Source of the DNA: Micavibrio sp. UBA6929
GTDB lineage: Bacteria; Pseudomonadota; Alphaproteobacteria; Micavibrionales; Micavibrionaceae
Length of the DNA: 64,000 bases
Assembly (NCBI GenBank): GCA_002448815.1
Contig: DKAJ01000012.1
Span: forward strand, 141,056 to 205,055
Direction of reading: 5' to 3'
A program made the position numbers and the translations under genes. Numbering within the stretch: the stretch's first letter is position 1; the number at the start of each line of letters is the position of its first letter. Below are positions 27,930 through 36,878 of the stretch, piece after piece. Under the pieces are notes generated by a model that worked only from the letters and a program-made list of their open reading frames with translations, did no database searches and was not told the DNA's origin.

Positions 27930-29219
27930 ATGGAACTCACGCTTATCATTGCGATTGCCGCAATCTTCATTCTATTGGTTTTATCTGGATTTTTCTCAGG
28001 CTCGGAAACAGCGCTGACTGCTGCGTCGCGCGTGCGTTTGCATGCGTTCGAACAAGACGGCGATAAACGCGCAAGTCTGGTTAACAAAATCCGCGAGAAA
28101 AAAGACCGCATGATTGGCGCGTTACTGCTAGGCAATAATCTCGTAAACATTTTGGCATCCGCACTGGCGACAAGTGTTTTGATTAAAATCTTTGGCGAGG
28201 CTGGCGTGGTGTACGCAACGCTTGTCATGACCATGTTGGTTCTTATCTTTGCCGAAGTTCTGCCAAAAACATATGCGTTGCACCATGCAGATACTATGTC
28301 GATGGTCATTGCACCTTATATCCGCGTTGTCATTTGGCTGTTTGCCCCCGTGACCGAGGCTGTGACATGGATTGTACGCTTTGTACTGAGGATCTTTGGT
28401 CACGATGTAGACAAGGTCGCCGCAGGCTCGCATCTTGAGCTTATCCGCGGCGTTATTGAAATGCACCAAGGGCCAGAGCAAGAAACCCAGCAACAGCGCG
28501 CAATGCTACGCTCGATTCTTGATTTGGCGGATGTGACCGTCGAAGAAATTATGATCCACCGTAAAAACGTGGTGATGATGGATGCAGATCAAAGCATTGA
28601 AGACCTCGTCCTTGAGATATTAGAATGCCCCTATACCCGCGTGCCGTTATATCGCGGTTCGCCTGATAATATTATCGGCGTTGTTCACGTCAAAGAAATG
28701 CTGCGCGAGCTTCATAAAGCCAAAGGCAAAACCAGCAAAATTGATTTAAATGACGTAGTTCAAAAAATCTGGTTTGTTCCTGAAACAACAACATTGTTTG
28801 ACCAGTTGCAGGCTTTCCGCGATCGCAAGGAGCATTTCGCAATCGTTGTCGATGAATATGGCAGCATCATGGGGATTGTAACTCTAGAAGACATCCTTGA
28901 AGAAATTGTCGGCGAAATCGATGATGAACATGATTATGCCTTTGCTGGCGTTTCGACCAGCGCCGATGGCAGCTTTATCGTTGATGGCAGTGTTACAATT
29001 CGCGATCTGAACCGTGAGTTTGAATGGCGCTTGCCAGATGATGATTATGCAACGCTTGCAGGGCTTATCCTATTTGAAGCCAAAATGATCCCAGAGGCTG
29101 GGCAGAGCTTCATGTTCTATGATTTCCGTTTTGATGTCCTAAAGCGTCAGCGCAACCAGATTAAAAAGATCCGCGTTACGCCGCCCGCACCTTCTCAAGA
29201 GAGCGAAGACACGCCATAA
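27930..29219 (+). CDS. CNNM/CorC-family membrane protein with CBS pair
   Basis: A 429-residue hemolysin C/CorC-type protein. The N-terminal CNNM (DUF21) domain has about four membrane helices (SGFFSGSETALTAAS at the start), followed by a CBS pair (about 205-325; VEEIMIHRKNVVMMD, FAIVVDEYGSIMGIVTLED) and a C-terminal transporter-associated domain (about 345-420). Relatives influence magnesium or cobalt efflux, though direct transport is debated. It overlaps the convergent aldo/keto reductase gene by 44 bp at the 3' end. Confidence 0.92.
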   Translation: MELTLIIAIAAIFILLVLSGFFSGSETALTAASRVRLHAFEQDGDKRASLVNKIREKKDRMIGALLLGNNLVNILASALATSVLIKIFGEAGVVYATLVMTMLVLIFAEVLPKTYALHHADTMSMVIAPYIRVVIWLFAPVTEAVTWIVRFVLRIFGHDVDKVAAGSHLELIRGVIEMHQGPEQETQQQRAMLRSILDLADVTVEEIMIHRKNVVMMDADQSIEDLVLEILECPYTRVPLYRGSPDNIIGVVHVKEMLRELHKAKGKTSKIDLNDVVQKIWFVPETTTLFDQLQAFRDRKEHFAIVVDEYGSIMGIVTLEDILEEIVGEIDDEHDYAFAGVSTSADGSFIVDGSVTIRDLNREFEWRLPDDDYATLAGLILFEAKMIPEAGQSFMFYDFRFDVLKRQRNQIKKIRVTPPAPSQESEDTP

Positions 29220-29997
29220 CATTTTCGCGTAAGTGATGGGGGTTAATTGTGCCAATAATGGCCGAGGTTACGCCATTGTGGGAAAAAGCGAAGTCCATTG
29301 CGTGTTGAACAGGATCGTCTTGTGTCCCAAGTTTATCAACATGACCACTAGCGAGTAATTTTTTCAGCAATACTGCGCCACCATAGCGTCCTGCATAATT
29401 AAGGACGCGCTCTTCATCAGTGTAAACAGGATTATAGCAAGCCATCACCACATCCATTGTATCAAGCGCGCGCATGCCACCTTCGACAGTTTTGGTCGAT
29501 GCACCAATCGCGCGGACAAGGCCTTGTTCCTTGAAGCTGTGCATCTTTTTCATGAGCGCATCATTTTCAAGGATATCCATGTCATTTCCATCGGAATGAA
29601 TAAGTAATACATCCAAATGATCGGTTTTAAGGCGTTTCAAGCTGCGCTCAAGGCTCATCTCAAAATGATCCGGGGTAAAGATATACGTGCTTTTTCCATC
29701 CTCGAATTCCTCACCAGCCTTACCAACAATCACCCAATCCTTTCGCTGTCCATAAAGGATTTCACCAAGACGTTCTTCGCTTTTGCCGTATGCTGGCGCG
29801 GTGTCGAGCATATTAATCCCAAGGCTTTTTGCTTGGGCTAATAAAACGGAAATATGAATATCATCAGGCACCGAGAAATCGAGCGGATATTTCACGCCTT
29901 CATTGCGGCCAAATTTTACTGTCCCCAGCCCAATAGGTGATACATCAATATCAGTTTTGCCCAGCTTAACCAGCGGCAGTGTTTGTCCAGTCATCAT
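29176..29997 (-). CDS. Aldo/keto reductase
   Basis: A 273-residue NADPH-dependent oxidoreductase of the AKR superfamily. It shows the barrel start LGKTDIDVSPIGLGTVKFG, the catalytic Asp and Tyr in MLDTAPAYGKSEERLGE, the Lys in VIVGKAG, and an aldehyde-substrate His in HLDVLLIHSDG. The C-terminal SAIIGTINPHHLRENV is the cofactor-binding end. Its first codons overlap the FAD oxidoreductase stop by 32 bp, so the two are probably translated from one message. The substrate is unknown. Confidence 0.9.
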   Translation of the reverse strand: MMTGQTLPLVKLGKTDIDVSPIGLGTVKFGRNEGVKYPLDFSVPDDIHISVLLAQAKSLGINMLDTAPAYGKSEERLGEILYGQRKDWVIVGKAGEEFEDGKSTYIFTPDHFEMSLERSLKRLKTDHLDVLLIHSDGNDMDILENDALMKKMHSFKEQGLVRAIGASTKTVEGGMRALDTMDVVMACYNPVYTDEERVLNYAGRYGGAVLLKKLLASGHVDKLGTQDDPVQHAMDFAFSHNGVTSAIIGTINPHHLRENVMACLRSLEKVRAA

Positions 29998-31144
29998 CTT
30001 TATCCCATACGGCGCTTGCGTAAGGCGCCTTTTCTAAAAAGTTCCAGTTAGCTTGCTTGCTTGAAGGCTTGCCAATAAAGGCGAAAACCTTATCAGCCAA
30101 AAGCGGTGAAAAGGTCAGTTTCGTTGGCCAGCAATAATGATATGTGCCGTGCGAGTGAATAACGGGCGTGTCCGGCATCCATCCTTCTTTGTCGGATTTG
30201 CCTTCAAACCGATCGATAGGCAGGCTGTTCCATTGGACGTTAGACAAGTCCAGCTTTGGCAAATATTTGGTCAGGCCTTTTATTGTACTTTTATACACTT
30301 CTAGCGGATCAGATTCCTTGGCGCGTTCTGCCACGCCGCCGCCAAGATACCAAACCAACGTGCCATCTTTATCCTTGTGCGTGGTAATGGTTGCGACAGG
30401 CTTGTCACTTTGCCCAACAAGATGCGCATACAACGCAAACGGAGCAGGGCGCAACATTCCCATGCGCAATGGCCGCGCTTGCGTTTTAAGGCCAGTGTCG
30501 TGCCCTAAGGACGTTGCAATCGCGTGATTGTTGCCCGCGGCCGTAAAAATAAAGTGATCGGCTGTGATGGTGTGCTTACCAATATGGAGGTCCTTCCCAT
30601 CAAACGACACATCATCCCACTCAATGCGGCGAATGCTATCATGATATGGGGTGCAAAGGGCGCGCACAAGACTGGGGACATTCAAAACAGGTTCATCCAT
30701 ATAGACAAGCTGCCCTTTGAACCCTGAGCGAACAATGTCATTAGGCCATTCAGACTTTGGAATCTCACGCACCTGACCGCCGAGCACTTTTTTGGTGACA
30801 AGTTTAACCAGGCCGCCCATAAGGCCAGAGGGAATCATCAAGATTTGTGATTGTGTTGATACGTCTGTTGCAGACAGGTCAAGCTCGCCAGTGCCATTCA
30901 GACATGCGCGCCAGCGATCTGGCATTGCGCTAATAGACTTGGCAAGCTTGTTAACCTTACCAGCAAAGGCATATTTTAATCCTGAATGGATAATCCCTTG
31001 CGAGGCAATGCTTTGCCCGCCGCCAACGGCATGTGTTTCAAGTAAAAGGGCATTGTACCCTTGACTGCGCAGGCGTGCATGCAGCCAAAGCCCAGCAATG
31101 CCCGCGCCAAGAATCACAATGTCTGCATGATGATGGGACGCCAT
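29966..31144 (-). CDS. FAD-dependent oxidoreductase (DAO superfamily)
   Basis: A 392-residue flavoprotein with the dinucleotide-binding motif ILGAGIAGLWLHARL at the N-terminus and the conserved GGGQSIASQGIIHSG block that contacts FAD in glycerol-3-phosphate-dehydrogenase/glycine-oxidase-like enzymes. A second Rossmann element (FIFTAAGNNHAIA) follows mid-protein. The substrate is unknown. It is upstream of, and overlaps, the aldo/keto reductase gene, suggesting a shared two-enzyme redox function. The msrB gene lies 20 bp upstream on the same strand, so a secA-msrB-oxidoreductase-reductase transcript is possible. Confidence 0.82.
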   Translation of the reverse strand: MASHHHADIVILGAGIAGLWLHARLRSQGYNALLLETHAVGGGQSIASQGIIHSGLKYAFAGKVNKLAKSISAMPDRWRACLNGTGELDLSATDVSTQSQILMIPSGLMGGLVKLVTKKVLGGQVREIPKSEWPNDIVRSGFKGQLVYMDEPVLNVPSLVRALCTPYHDSIRRIEWDDVSFDGKDLHIGKHTITADHFIFTAAGNNHAIATSLGHDTGLKTQARPLRMGMLRPAPFALYAHLVGQSDKPVATITTHKDKDGTLVWYLGGGVAERAKESDPLEVYKSTIKGLTKYLPKLDLSNVQWNSLPIDRFEGKSDKEGWMPDTPVIHSHGTYHYCWPTKLTFSPLLADKVFAFIGKPSSKQANWNFLEKAPYASAVWDKDDDWTNTAAG

Positions 31145-31164
31145 ACCATTGGTATAGCATATTT

Positions 31165-31665
31165 TTATTCATCAAAAAGGCTTAAAAATTCGCCATACCC
31201 TTCTTTTTTAAGGTCATCTTTGTGAATAAAACGCAGTGCCGCAGAGTTAATGCAATAACGCATGCCGCCATGCTCGGGTGGGCCATCATTAAAAACATGA
31301 CCTAAATGCGAATCCGCGTTGGATGATCGGACCTCAGTGCGGGGCAGGAAAAGTTTGGTATCTGTATGCTCGCTCACGGCCTTGCTTTGCAAGGGCTTGG
31401 TGAAGCTGGGCCAGCCTGTACCACTGTCAAATTTATCAAGCGATGAAAAAAGAGGGTCCCCCGATACCACATCTACATAAATGCCGGGCTCTTTATTGTC
31501 CCAATATTCGTTGTCGAATGCGCGTTCGGTTCCGTCATGCTGCGTGACATAGCGCTGCATATCGCTGAGCTCTGAAATGTCTTTTAAAGGGCGTTCGGCC
31601 ATGGCGCTATGTCCTCCTGTCATCAATGTAAGGGGCGCAAGGCCCATCAGTAATATATGCTTCAT
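31165..31665 (-). CDS. msrB: Exported methionine-R-sulfoxide reductase MsrB, zinc-less form
   Basis: Reduces methionine-R-sulfoxide. The 166-residue protein begins MKHILLMGLAPLTLMTGGHS, a signal peptide, so it should act outside the cytoplasm; AAGGAG just before ATG 31665 fixes this start over a longer frame. The catalytic Cys is in RYCINSAALRF. Both zinc CxxC pairs are replaced (VVSGDPLF, NADSHLGHVF) and the usual resolving Cys position reads SGTGWPSF, so it must recycle differently from two-Cys enzymes. The zinc-less form resembles the MsrB domain of Neisseria PilB. It is 64 bp downstream of secA. Confidence 0.92.
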   Translation of the reverse strand: MKHILLMGLAPLTLMTGGHSAMAERPLKDISELSDMQRYVTQHDGTERAFDNEYWDNKEPGIYVDVVSGDPLFSSLDKFDSGTGWPSFTKPLQSKAVSEHTDTKLFLPRTEVRSSNADSHLGHVFNDGPPEHGGMRYCINSAALRFIHKDDLKKEGYGEFLSLFDE

Positions 31666-31729
31666 TGTAATCTCCTTATGCTTATCTATTCGCACAAAGT
31701 GATGAAATGGTTTCATATATTCATTTAGA

Positions 31730-34516
31730 TCAGGCGTTTTGCTGGGCAAGGGCGCCGTGGCAATGCTTATACTTCTTGCCAGAACCGCACGGACATTGCT
31801 CGTTACGCATAACGCGTCCCCAAGTGGCGGGGTCAGCAGGGTCACGCTCATTTGCATTGCTGCGGTTTTTCAGCGGGGTTACCGATGGATCTTTTGGCGC
31901 GGTTAAGCGAGAGCCGTTTTGACCAGACGGCGCGCCCTCTGTCGCGGCAGGGTCATCACGCGTTGCTTGTGCATTTTGCGCATCTTCTGGACTGACCATG
32001 CCAGGAATGAACAGACCGCGGCGACCTTCTGGCGTTTCGCCAAGCTCAACCATGCTAAGCGTTTGTGTTGCTTGCTCGCGCATCATCGCAACCATGCTTT
32101 CAAACATTGCGAAGGCCTCGGTTTTAAATTCATTCAGCGGGTCACGTTGACCAAAGGCGCGCAAATTAATGCCTTGGCGCAAGTGGTCAAGGTTCAAGAG
32201 ATGCTCTTTCCAGTGCTGATCAAGAACCTGCAAAACAATCGTGCGCTGAATACGTGGCCATAGGTCAGTGCCAATATCAACGGCCTTGGCCGCGATCCGG
32301 CGGTCTGACAGGTCAGTGAGGCGCTCAAGAATTTCGTGATCTGCAATGCCTTCTTCGTTGAACCATTTTGCCGCAGGAATATCCATGCCAAGCAAGCGCA
32401 GCGATTCATTTTGCAGGTGATCCGCATCCCATTGGTCAGGATATGTACCTGCAGGAATAGCCTGCGCAACGATATCCTCGATCAGCTCATGACGGATGTC
32501 TTTGGTGAAATCATCGATATCATCTGATTCCATGATTTCACGGCGTTGCTCGTAAACTTCTTTACGTTGCTCGTTCATGACATCATCGAACTTCAGAAGG
32601 TTTTTACGCACTTCAAAGTGCATTTGCTCGACCTTGCGCTGCGCATGCTCAAGCATCTTAGAAATCAAAGGATGCTCAAGCGCTTCACCTTCTTTAAGGC
32701 CAATATTTTGATTGTTCAAAAGGCTTTCCATACGGTCGCCCGCAAAAATGCGCATAAGGTCATCTTCAACGGACAGGAAGAAAATTGATGCACCTGGGTC
32801 AGCTTGACGGCCTGAGCGACCACGCAGCTGATTATCGATGCGGCGCGATTCATGGCGCTCTGTTCCGATGACGTATAAACCGCCAGCTTCCTTAACTTTA
32901 ACTTCGTCTTGTTTGACTTCTTCTTCAACTTTGGCTGCAAAGCTTGCTTTTTTACTGTCGCTCCAGCTGGGGTCAGTTTCTTGCTCGATGCGCATTTCGG
33001 CGTTGCCGCCCAATTTAATATCCGTACCGCGGCCTGCCATGTTTGTGGCGATCGTAACCGCACCTGGTCGGCCTGCTTGTGCAACGATATAGGCTTCTTG
33101 TTCGTGATACTTGGCGTTCAAAACATTATGTTTGATTTTCGCCTTTTTAAGCGCTGCGGAGAGCTTTTCACTGCTTTCGATGGAAACTGTGCCCACCAAG
33201 ACAGGCTGCTGGCGCTCTTGGCATTCTTTAATCAGACTGACAATCGCCGCGTCCTTATCGGCGAGGGATCGGAAAATCTTATCATCATGGTCAATGCGCT
33301 GAATAGTCTTGTGCGTTGGAATAGCAACCACGCCAAGCTTATAAATCGTCATAAATTCGCCCGCTTCGGTCAGGGCTGTACCTGTCATACCAGCAAGTTT
33401 TGGGTATAAGCGGAAATAGTTTTGGAACGTAATCGACGCCAGTGTCTGGTTTTCATTTTGAACAGGCACACCTTCCTTCGCTTCGATAGCTTGGTGCAAT
33501 CCTTCAGAAAGGCGGCGGCCCTCCATCATGCGCCCTGTAAATTCGTCAATTAGCATGATTTGATTGTCTTTAACCATATAGTCTTTATCACGCTGGAACA
33601 GTTTGTGCGCGCGCAATGCCTGATTGGCGTGGTGCACAAGTGAAATGTTTTGCAGGTCATACATTGACCCTTCGCTCAGCAAACCATGCTCACGCAAAAG
33701 CTGCTCAACATGTTCTTGGCCTTCTTCGGTAAGAACGATGCTGCGATGTTTTTCATCCTTTTCAAAGTCCGCTTCGACCAAAGATGGAATGATTTTATCG
33801 ACCGCATAATACATCTGAATATCAGATTGTGACGGGCCAGAAATAACCAGAGGTGTACGGGCTTCATCAATCAGGATCGAGTCAACCTCGTCAATAATGG
33901 CATAGTTAAAGGGACGCTGAACCATGTCGGCGGCGCTGAATTTCATATTATCGCGCAGATAATCAAAACCAAATTCGTTGTTTGTGCCGTATGTGATGTC
34001 ACATGCATAAGCCGCGCGGCGATCTTCTTCGCTCATATTTCCGGTGATGCAGCCCGTTGTCAGGCCAAGGAACGCAAAGATCTCGCCCATCCAGCTACTA
34101 TCACGCTCGGCCAGATAATCATTGACGGTCACAACGTGGACACCTTTACCGCTTAGCGCGTTTAAGTAAACCGGCAGCGTCGAAACCAGTGTTTTACCTT
34201 CACCAGTTTTCATTTCAGTGATTTTGTTGTCATTCAAAACCAAACCACCAACGATCTGTACATCATAATGGCGCTGACCAAGAGTGCGTTTGGCAGCTTC
34301 GCGCACGACAGCAAAAGAATCGTTGAGAATATCATCCAGCGTTTCGCCATCTGCCAGTCGCTGCTTTAAAATGCCCGTTTGTGCGGCCAAATCAACATCG
34401 CGCATCGCTTCATAAGTGGGCTCAAGCGCGTTAATAGCCTCAACACGCGGCAGGTATTTCTTTACGGCACGTTCATTGGAAGAGCCGAAAATTTTGGTCA
34501 AAAACTCTAATATCAT
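31730..34516 (-). CDS. secA: Preprotein translocase ATPase SecA
   Basis: The motor ATPase that pushes unfolded precursors through SecYEG. The 928-residue protein has Walker A MKTGEGKT, the DEVDSILIDEARTPL Walker B region, the peptide crosslinking domain, NMAGRGTDIKLGG, GRSGRQ, the helical scaffold, and the C-terminal zinc-binding CPCGSGKKYKHCHG. ATG 34516 (MILEFLTKIFGSSNER) is the family start, with AAGGA upstream; a longer frame exists but is not expected. It is divergent from the parvulin gene at 34.6 kb, an arrangement found in many Alphaproteobacteria. Confidence 0.97.
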   Translation of the reverse strand: MILEFLTKIFGSSNERAVKKYLPRVEAINALEPTYEAMRDVDLAAQTGILKQRLADGETLDDILNDSFAVVREAAKRTLGQRHYDVQIVGGLVLNDNKITEMKTGEGKTLVSTLPVYLNALSGKGVHVVTVNDYLAERDSSWMGEIFAFLGLTTGCITGNMSEEDRRAAYACDITYGTNNEFGFDYLRDNMKFSAADMVQRPFNYAIIDEVDSILIDEARTPLVISGPSQSDIQMYYAVDKIIPSLVEADFEKDEKHRSIVLTEEGQEHVEQLLREHGLLSEGSMYDLQNISLVHHANQALRAHKLFQRDKDYMVKDNQIMLIDEFTGRMMEGRRLSEGLHQAIEAKEGVPVQNENQTLASITFQNYFRLYPKLAGMTGTALTEAGEFMTIYKLGVVAIPTHKTIQRIDHDDKIFRSLADKDAAIVSLIKECQERQQPVLVGTVSIESSEKLSAALKKAKIKHNVLNAKYHEQEAYIVAQAGRPGAVTIATNMAGRGTDIKLGGNAEMRIEQETDPSWSDSKKASFAAKVEEEVKQDEVKVKEAGGLYVIGTERHESRRIDNQLRGRSGRQADPGASIFFLSVEDDLMRIFAGDRMESLLNNQNIGLKEGEALEHPLISKMLEHAQRKVEQMHFEVRKNLLKFDDVMNEQRKEVYEQRREIMESDDIDDFTKDIRHELIEDIVAQAIPAGTYPDQWDADHLQNESLRLLGMDIPAAKWFNEEGIADHEILERLTDLSDRRIAAKAVDIGTDLWPRIQRTIVLQVLDQHWKEHLLNLDHLRQGINLRAFGQRDPLNEFKTEAFAMFESMVAMMREQATQTLSMVELGETPEGRRGLFIPGMVSPEDAQNAQATRDDPAATEGAPSGQNGSRLTAPKDPSVTPLKNRSNANERDPADPATWGRVMRNEQCPCGSGKKYKHCHGALAQQNA

Positions 34517-34626
34517 AGTCCTTGATATAAGGGGCGGATAAGATTGCGTCAATGCTTGAAAAGGCAATAAGCATTGGTTAGCATCGCTTATTCACTGAAA
34601 AATGTTGTTTAAGGAGATTTAAACTC

Positions 34627-35661
34627 ATGGAAGATACTAAAAAACCATCTGGCAATAATGGCCTGATTATTACTTTGGTCGTCCTTGCTGTTGTTGCGGT
34701 TGGTGCGTTGGCCTTTATTTCTGGCAAAGTTGCAGATAAGCAAACTGTTAAGGTTGCAGGTGCGCCTGAAGTGGCTGAGCCAGCACCTGAAACTGAGGTT
34801 GCAGACCAAATGCCAGAGATTACACCAGGTAATCCTGTGGTGGCGACACTGGGTGATACAGAAATTACACGCAATGATGTGATTGCATATATGCGCAATT
34901 TGCCTGTGCAGGTTCAGCAATTACCACTAGATCAAATTTTCCCTGCCGCGCTCGAGCAAATCATAAATGAAAAGCTTGTACGCATAAACGCGGAAAAAGT
35001 GAACCTTGATAATGACCCTGTCGTGAAAAAGAAATTGGCCGCAGCAAAGAAAGAAATCGTTGCGACAGTCTTTTTGAAAAACGCAATCGATTCACGCGTG
35101 ACCGAGGAAAATCTCAAGAAAGCCTATGATGCGTATGTTGCAGATCTGGAAGAAGTCGAAGAAGCAAAAGCGGCTCATATCTTGGTTGAAACCAAAGATG
35201 AAGCCGTTGCCCTTATTCAGCAATTAGAAGCAGGCGCAGACTTTGCAGAGCTTGCACAGGAACAATCAAAAGACATCGCCAGTGCTAAAAAGGGCGGTGA
35301 CATTGGCTATTTTGCCGCAACAGAAGTTGTCCCTGAATTTGCCGAAGCATCTTTCGCACAAGAAATTGGTAAGCACTCGTTCGAGCCTGTGAAATCCCAG
35401 TTCGGATATCACATTATCTTGGTTGAAGATCGCCGCACACGCCCAACGCCAACATTAGACGAACTAAAGCCAATGCTGGAAGGGCAAATTCGTCAGGCCG
35501 CATTGAAGGACATGTTTGATGAATGGCGCGCGAACGCAGATCTGGCTGTTTATGATATCAACGGTCAGGAAATTATGCCTGCCGCCGGTGAAGAAGAGGC
35601 CGCTGTAGAAGCGGAGCCTGCGACTGAGGCTACTGATGACAGCGCGCCAGAGGCTCAATAA
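34627..35661 (+). CDS. Periplasmic parvulin-type peptidyl-prolyl isomerase
   Basis: A 344-residue PpiC/SurA-type folding factor. A membrane anchor or uncleaved signal (about 13-35), an acidic linker and a SurA-like helical region (about 75-165) precede the PpiC domain (about 178-280; AAHILVETKDEAVAL, SFEPVKSQFGYHIILVEDRR). The tail is Ala/Glu-rich. AAGGAG precedes the ATG with 10-base spacing. The divergent neighbour secA makes this a natural partner for newly exported proteins. mutT follows after 2 bp. Confidence 0.9.
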   Translation: MEDTKKPSGNNGLIITLVVLAVVAVGALAFISGKVADKQTVKVAGAPEVAEPAPETEVADQMPEITPGNPVVATLGDTEITRNDVIAYMRNLPVQVQQLPLDQIFPAALEQIINEKLVRINAEKVNLDNDPVVKKKLAAAKKEIVATVFLKNAIDSRVTEENLKKAYDAYVADLEEVEEAKAAHILVETKDEAVALIQQLEAGADFAELAQEQSKDIASAKKGGDIGYFAATEVVPEFAEASFAQEIGKHSFEPVKSQFGYHIILVEDRRTRPTPTLDELKPMLEGQIRQAALKDMFDEWRANADLAVYDINGQEIMPAAGEEEAAVEAEPATEATDDSAPEAQ

Positions 35662-35663
35662 AC

Positions 35664-36107
35664 ATGAGCTGCGCTGAAGCCCTAGAACAACCACCGCCAC
35701 CGCCGCCAAATCTGCCCATCGTGTGGGTGGCGGCCGCGGCGCTTATCGACAGGGATCAGCGCATTTTAATCGCTCAAAGGCCAGAGGGGAAATCAATGGC
35801 TGGCCTTTGGGAATTTCCAGGCGGCAAAATTGATGACAAAGAAACGCCTGAATATGCACTCATGCGCGAACTGCGCGAGGAGTTAGGCATTGAAACGCGC
35901 CCATGCTGTTTTGCGCCGATTGGCTTTGCATCGCATTCTTATGATGATTTTCATTTGATGATGCCGCTGTTTACTTGCCGCGTTTGGGACGGCGTACCAT
36001 CTGCGCAAGAGGGGCAGGTCTTGAAATGGGTCACGGTCAAGGATTTATATGATTATCCGATGCCTGCGGCGGATATCCCTTTGATTACGGCATTACGGTC
36101 GCTTTAG
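35664..36107 (+). CDS. mutT: MutT-type Nudix hydrolase (8-oxo-dGTP diphosphatase)
   Basis: A 147-residue Nudix protein that likely removes 8-oxo-dGTP. The Nudix box runs from GGKIDDKETPEYALMRELRE, with the remaining EELG immediately following; the upstream MAGLWEFPGGK is typical of MutT rather than general Nudix enzymes. The N-terminus carries six consecutive prolines, which is unusual for the family. It follows the parvulin gene by 2 bp and precedes a methyltransferase gene by 17 bp. Confidence 0.9.
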   Translation: MSCAEALEQPPPPPPNLPIVWVAAAALIDRDQRILIAQRPEGKSMAGLWEFPGGKIDDKETPEYALMRELREELGIETRPCCFAPIGFASHSYDDFHLMMPLFTCRVWDGVPSAQEGQVLKWVTVKDLYDYPMPAADIPLITALRSL

Positions 36108-36124
36108 GATATGGGCGCATAGTC

Positions 36125-36847
36125 ATGGATATAAGCGCGCAAACACTTCACTCTTTTTATGAAACAAAAACCGGTCTGGCCGTAGCGAGTGTTTTGAATA
36201 AACGCGTGCGCGCGATATGGCCGTCACTCGATGGGCTGTCGCTTGCAGGGTGCGGTTATCCGGCGCCTTACATGGGATATGAGGAGGCCCAAGCGCGCTA
36301 TGTGCTTATGAATGCGGGATTAGGGGCGCTGCCGTGGGGCGGCGGTGAAACGGCAAAAAATGTTGCCGCATTAATCGATCCTGCAATGATCCCAATCGGG
36401 CCAGAGCGCCTTGACCGTGTCATTATGGTACATCACTTTGAGCATATCAGGCCGCTGAAAGAAAATTTGCAGGAAATCTGGCATATTTTGCGCCCTAATG
36501 GGCGGGCCATCATTATTGTTCCCAATCGTCATGGCCTGTGGGCACGGACAGATTGGACACCTTTTGGCAGTGGCACACCGTTTAGCCTGCGACAAATTCT
36601 ACACTATCTACAAAGCAGTGGTTTTGTGGTGGAACAAACGCAAGAGGCACTCTTTACGCCGCCATGGAAGAAAGAGTTCCTATATAAAACAGCAGGCTTT
36701 TTCGAAAAAACGCTGCGCTATTGCGCGCCCATTGTCGCAGGGGTTCATATGATCGAGGTCAGCAAACAAATATCAGGTGGGCAGGGCGTTCGCATGACAA
36801 CGTCAAACCTGCGTACAGCTAGGCTTTTTCCCGCCCAAGCATCTTGA
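36125..36847 (+). CDS. Class I SAM-dependent methyltransferase
   Basis: A 240-residue protein of the methyltransferase type 11 group common in Alphaproteobacteria. The SAM-binding region is divergent: the motif I equivalent is SLAGCGYPAPYM, and the central part contains DRVIMVHHFEHI and EIWHILRPNGRAIIIVPNRHG, the usual post-motif pattern. The substrate is unknown. It is on the same strand as mutT and the chorismate mutase gene with short spacers. Confidence 0.85.
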   Translation: MDISAQTLHSFYETKTGLAVASVLNKRVRAIWPSLDGLSLAGCGYPAPYMGYEEAQARYVLMNAGLGALPWGGGETAKNVAALIDPAMIPIGPERLDRVIMVHHFEHIRPLKENLQEIWHILRPNGRAIIIVPNRHGLWARTDWTPFGSGTPFSLRQILHYLQSSGFVVEQTQEALFTPPWKKEFLYKTAGFFEKTLRYCAPIVAGVHMIEVSKQISGGQGVRMTTSNLRTARLFPAQAS

Positions 36848-36878
36848 TTTATCCCCGTAAAGCCAGTACCTATTGCTC

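Noticed and set aside
31143..31155. Inverted repeat ATACCA-T-TGGTAT over the start codon of the FAD oxidoreductase
   Set aside because: Short, overlaps coding sequence, and there is no other sign of control at this start.
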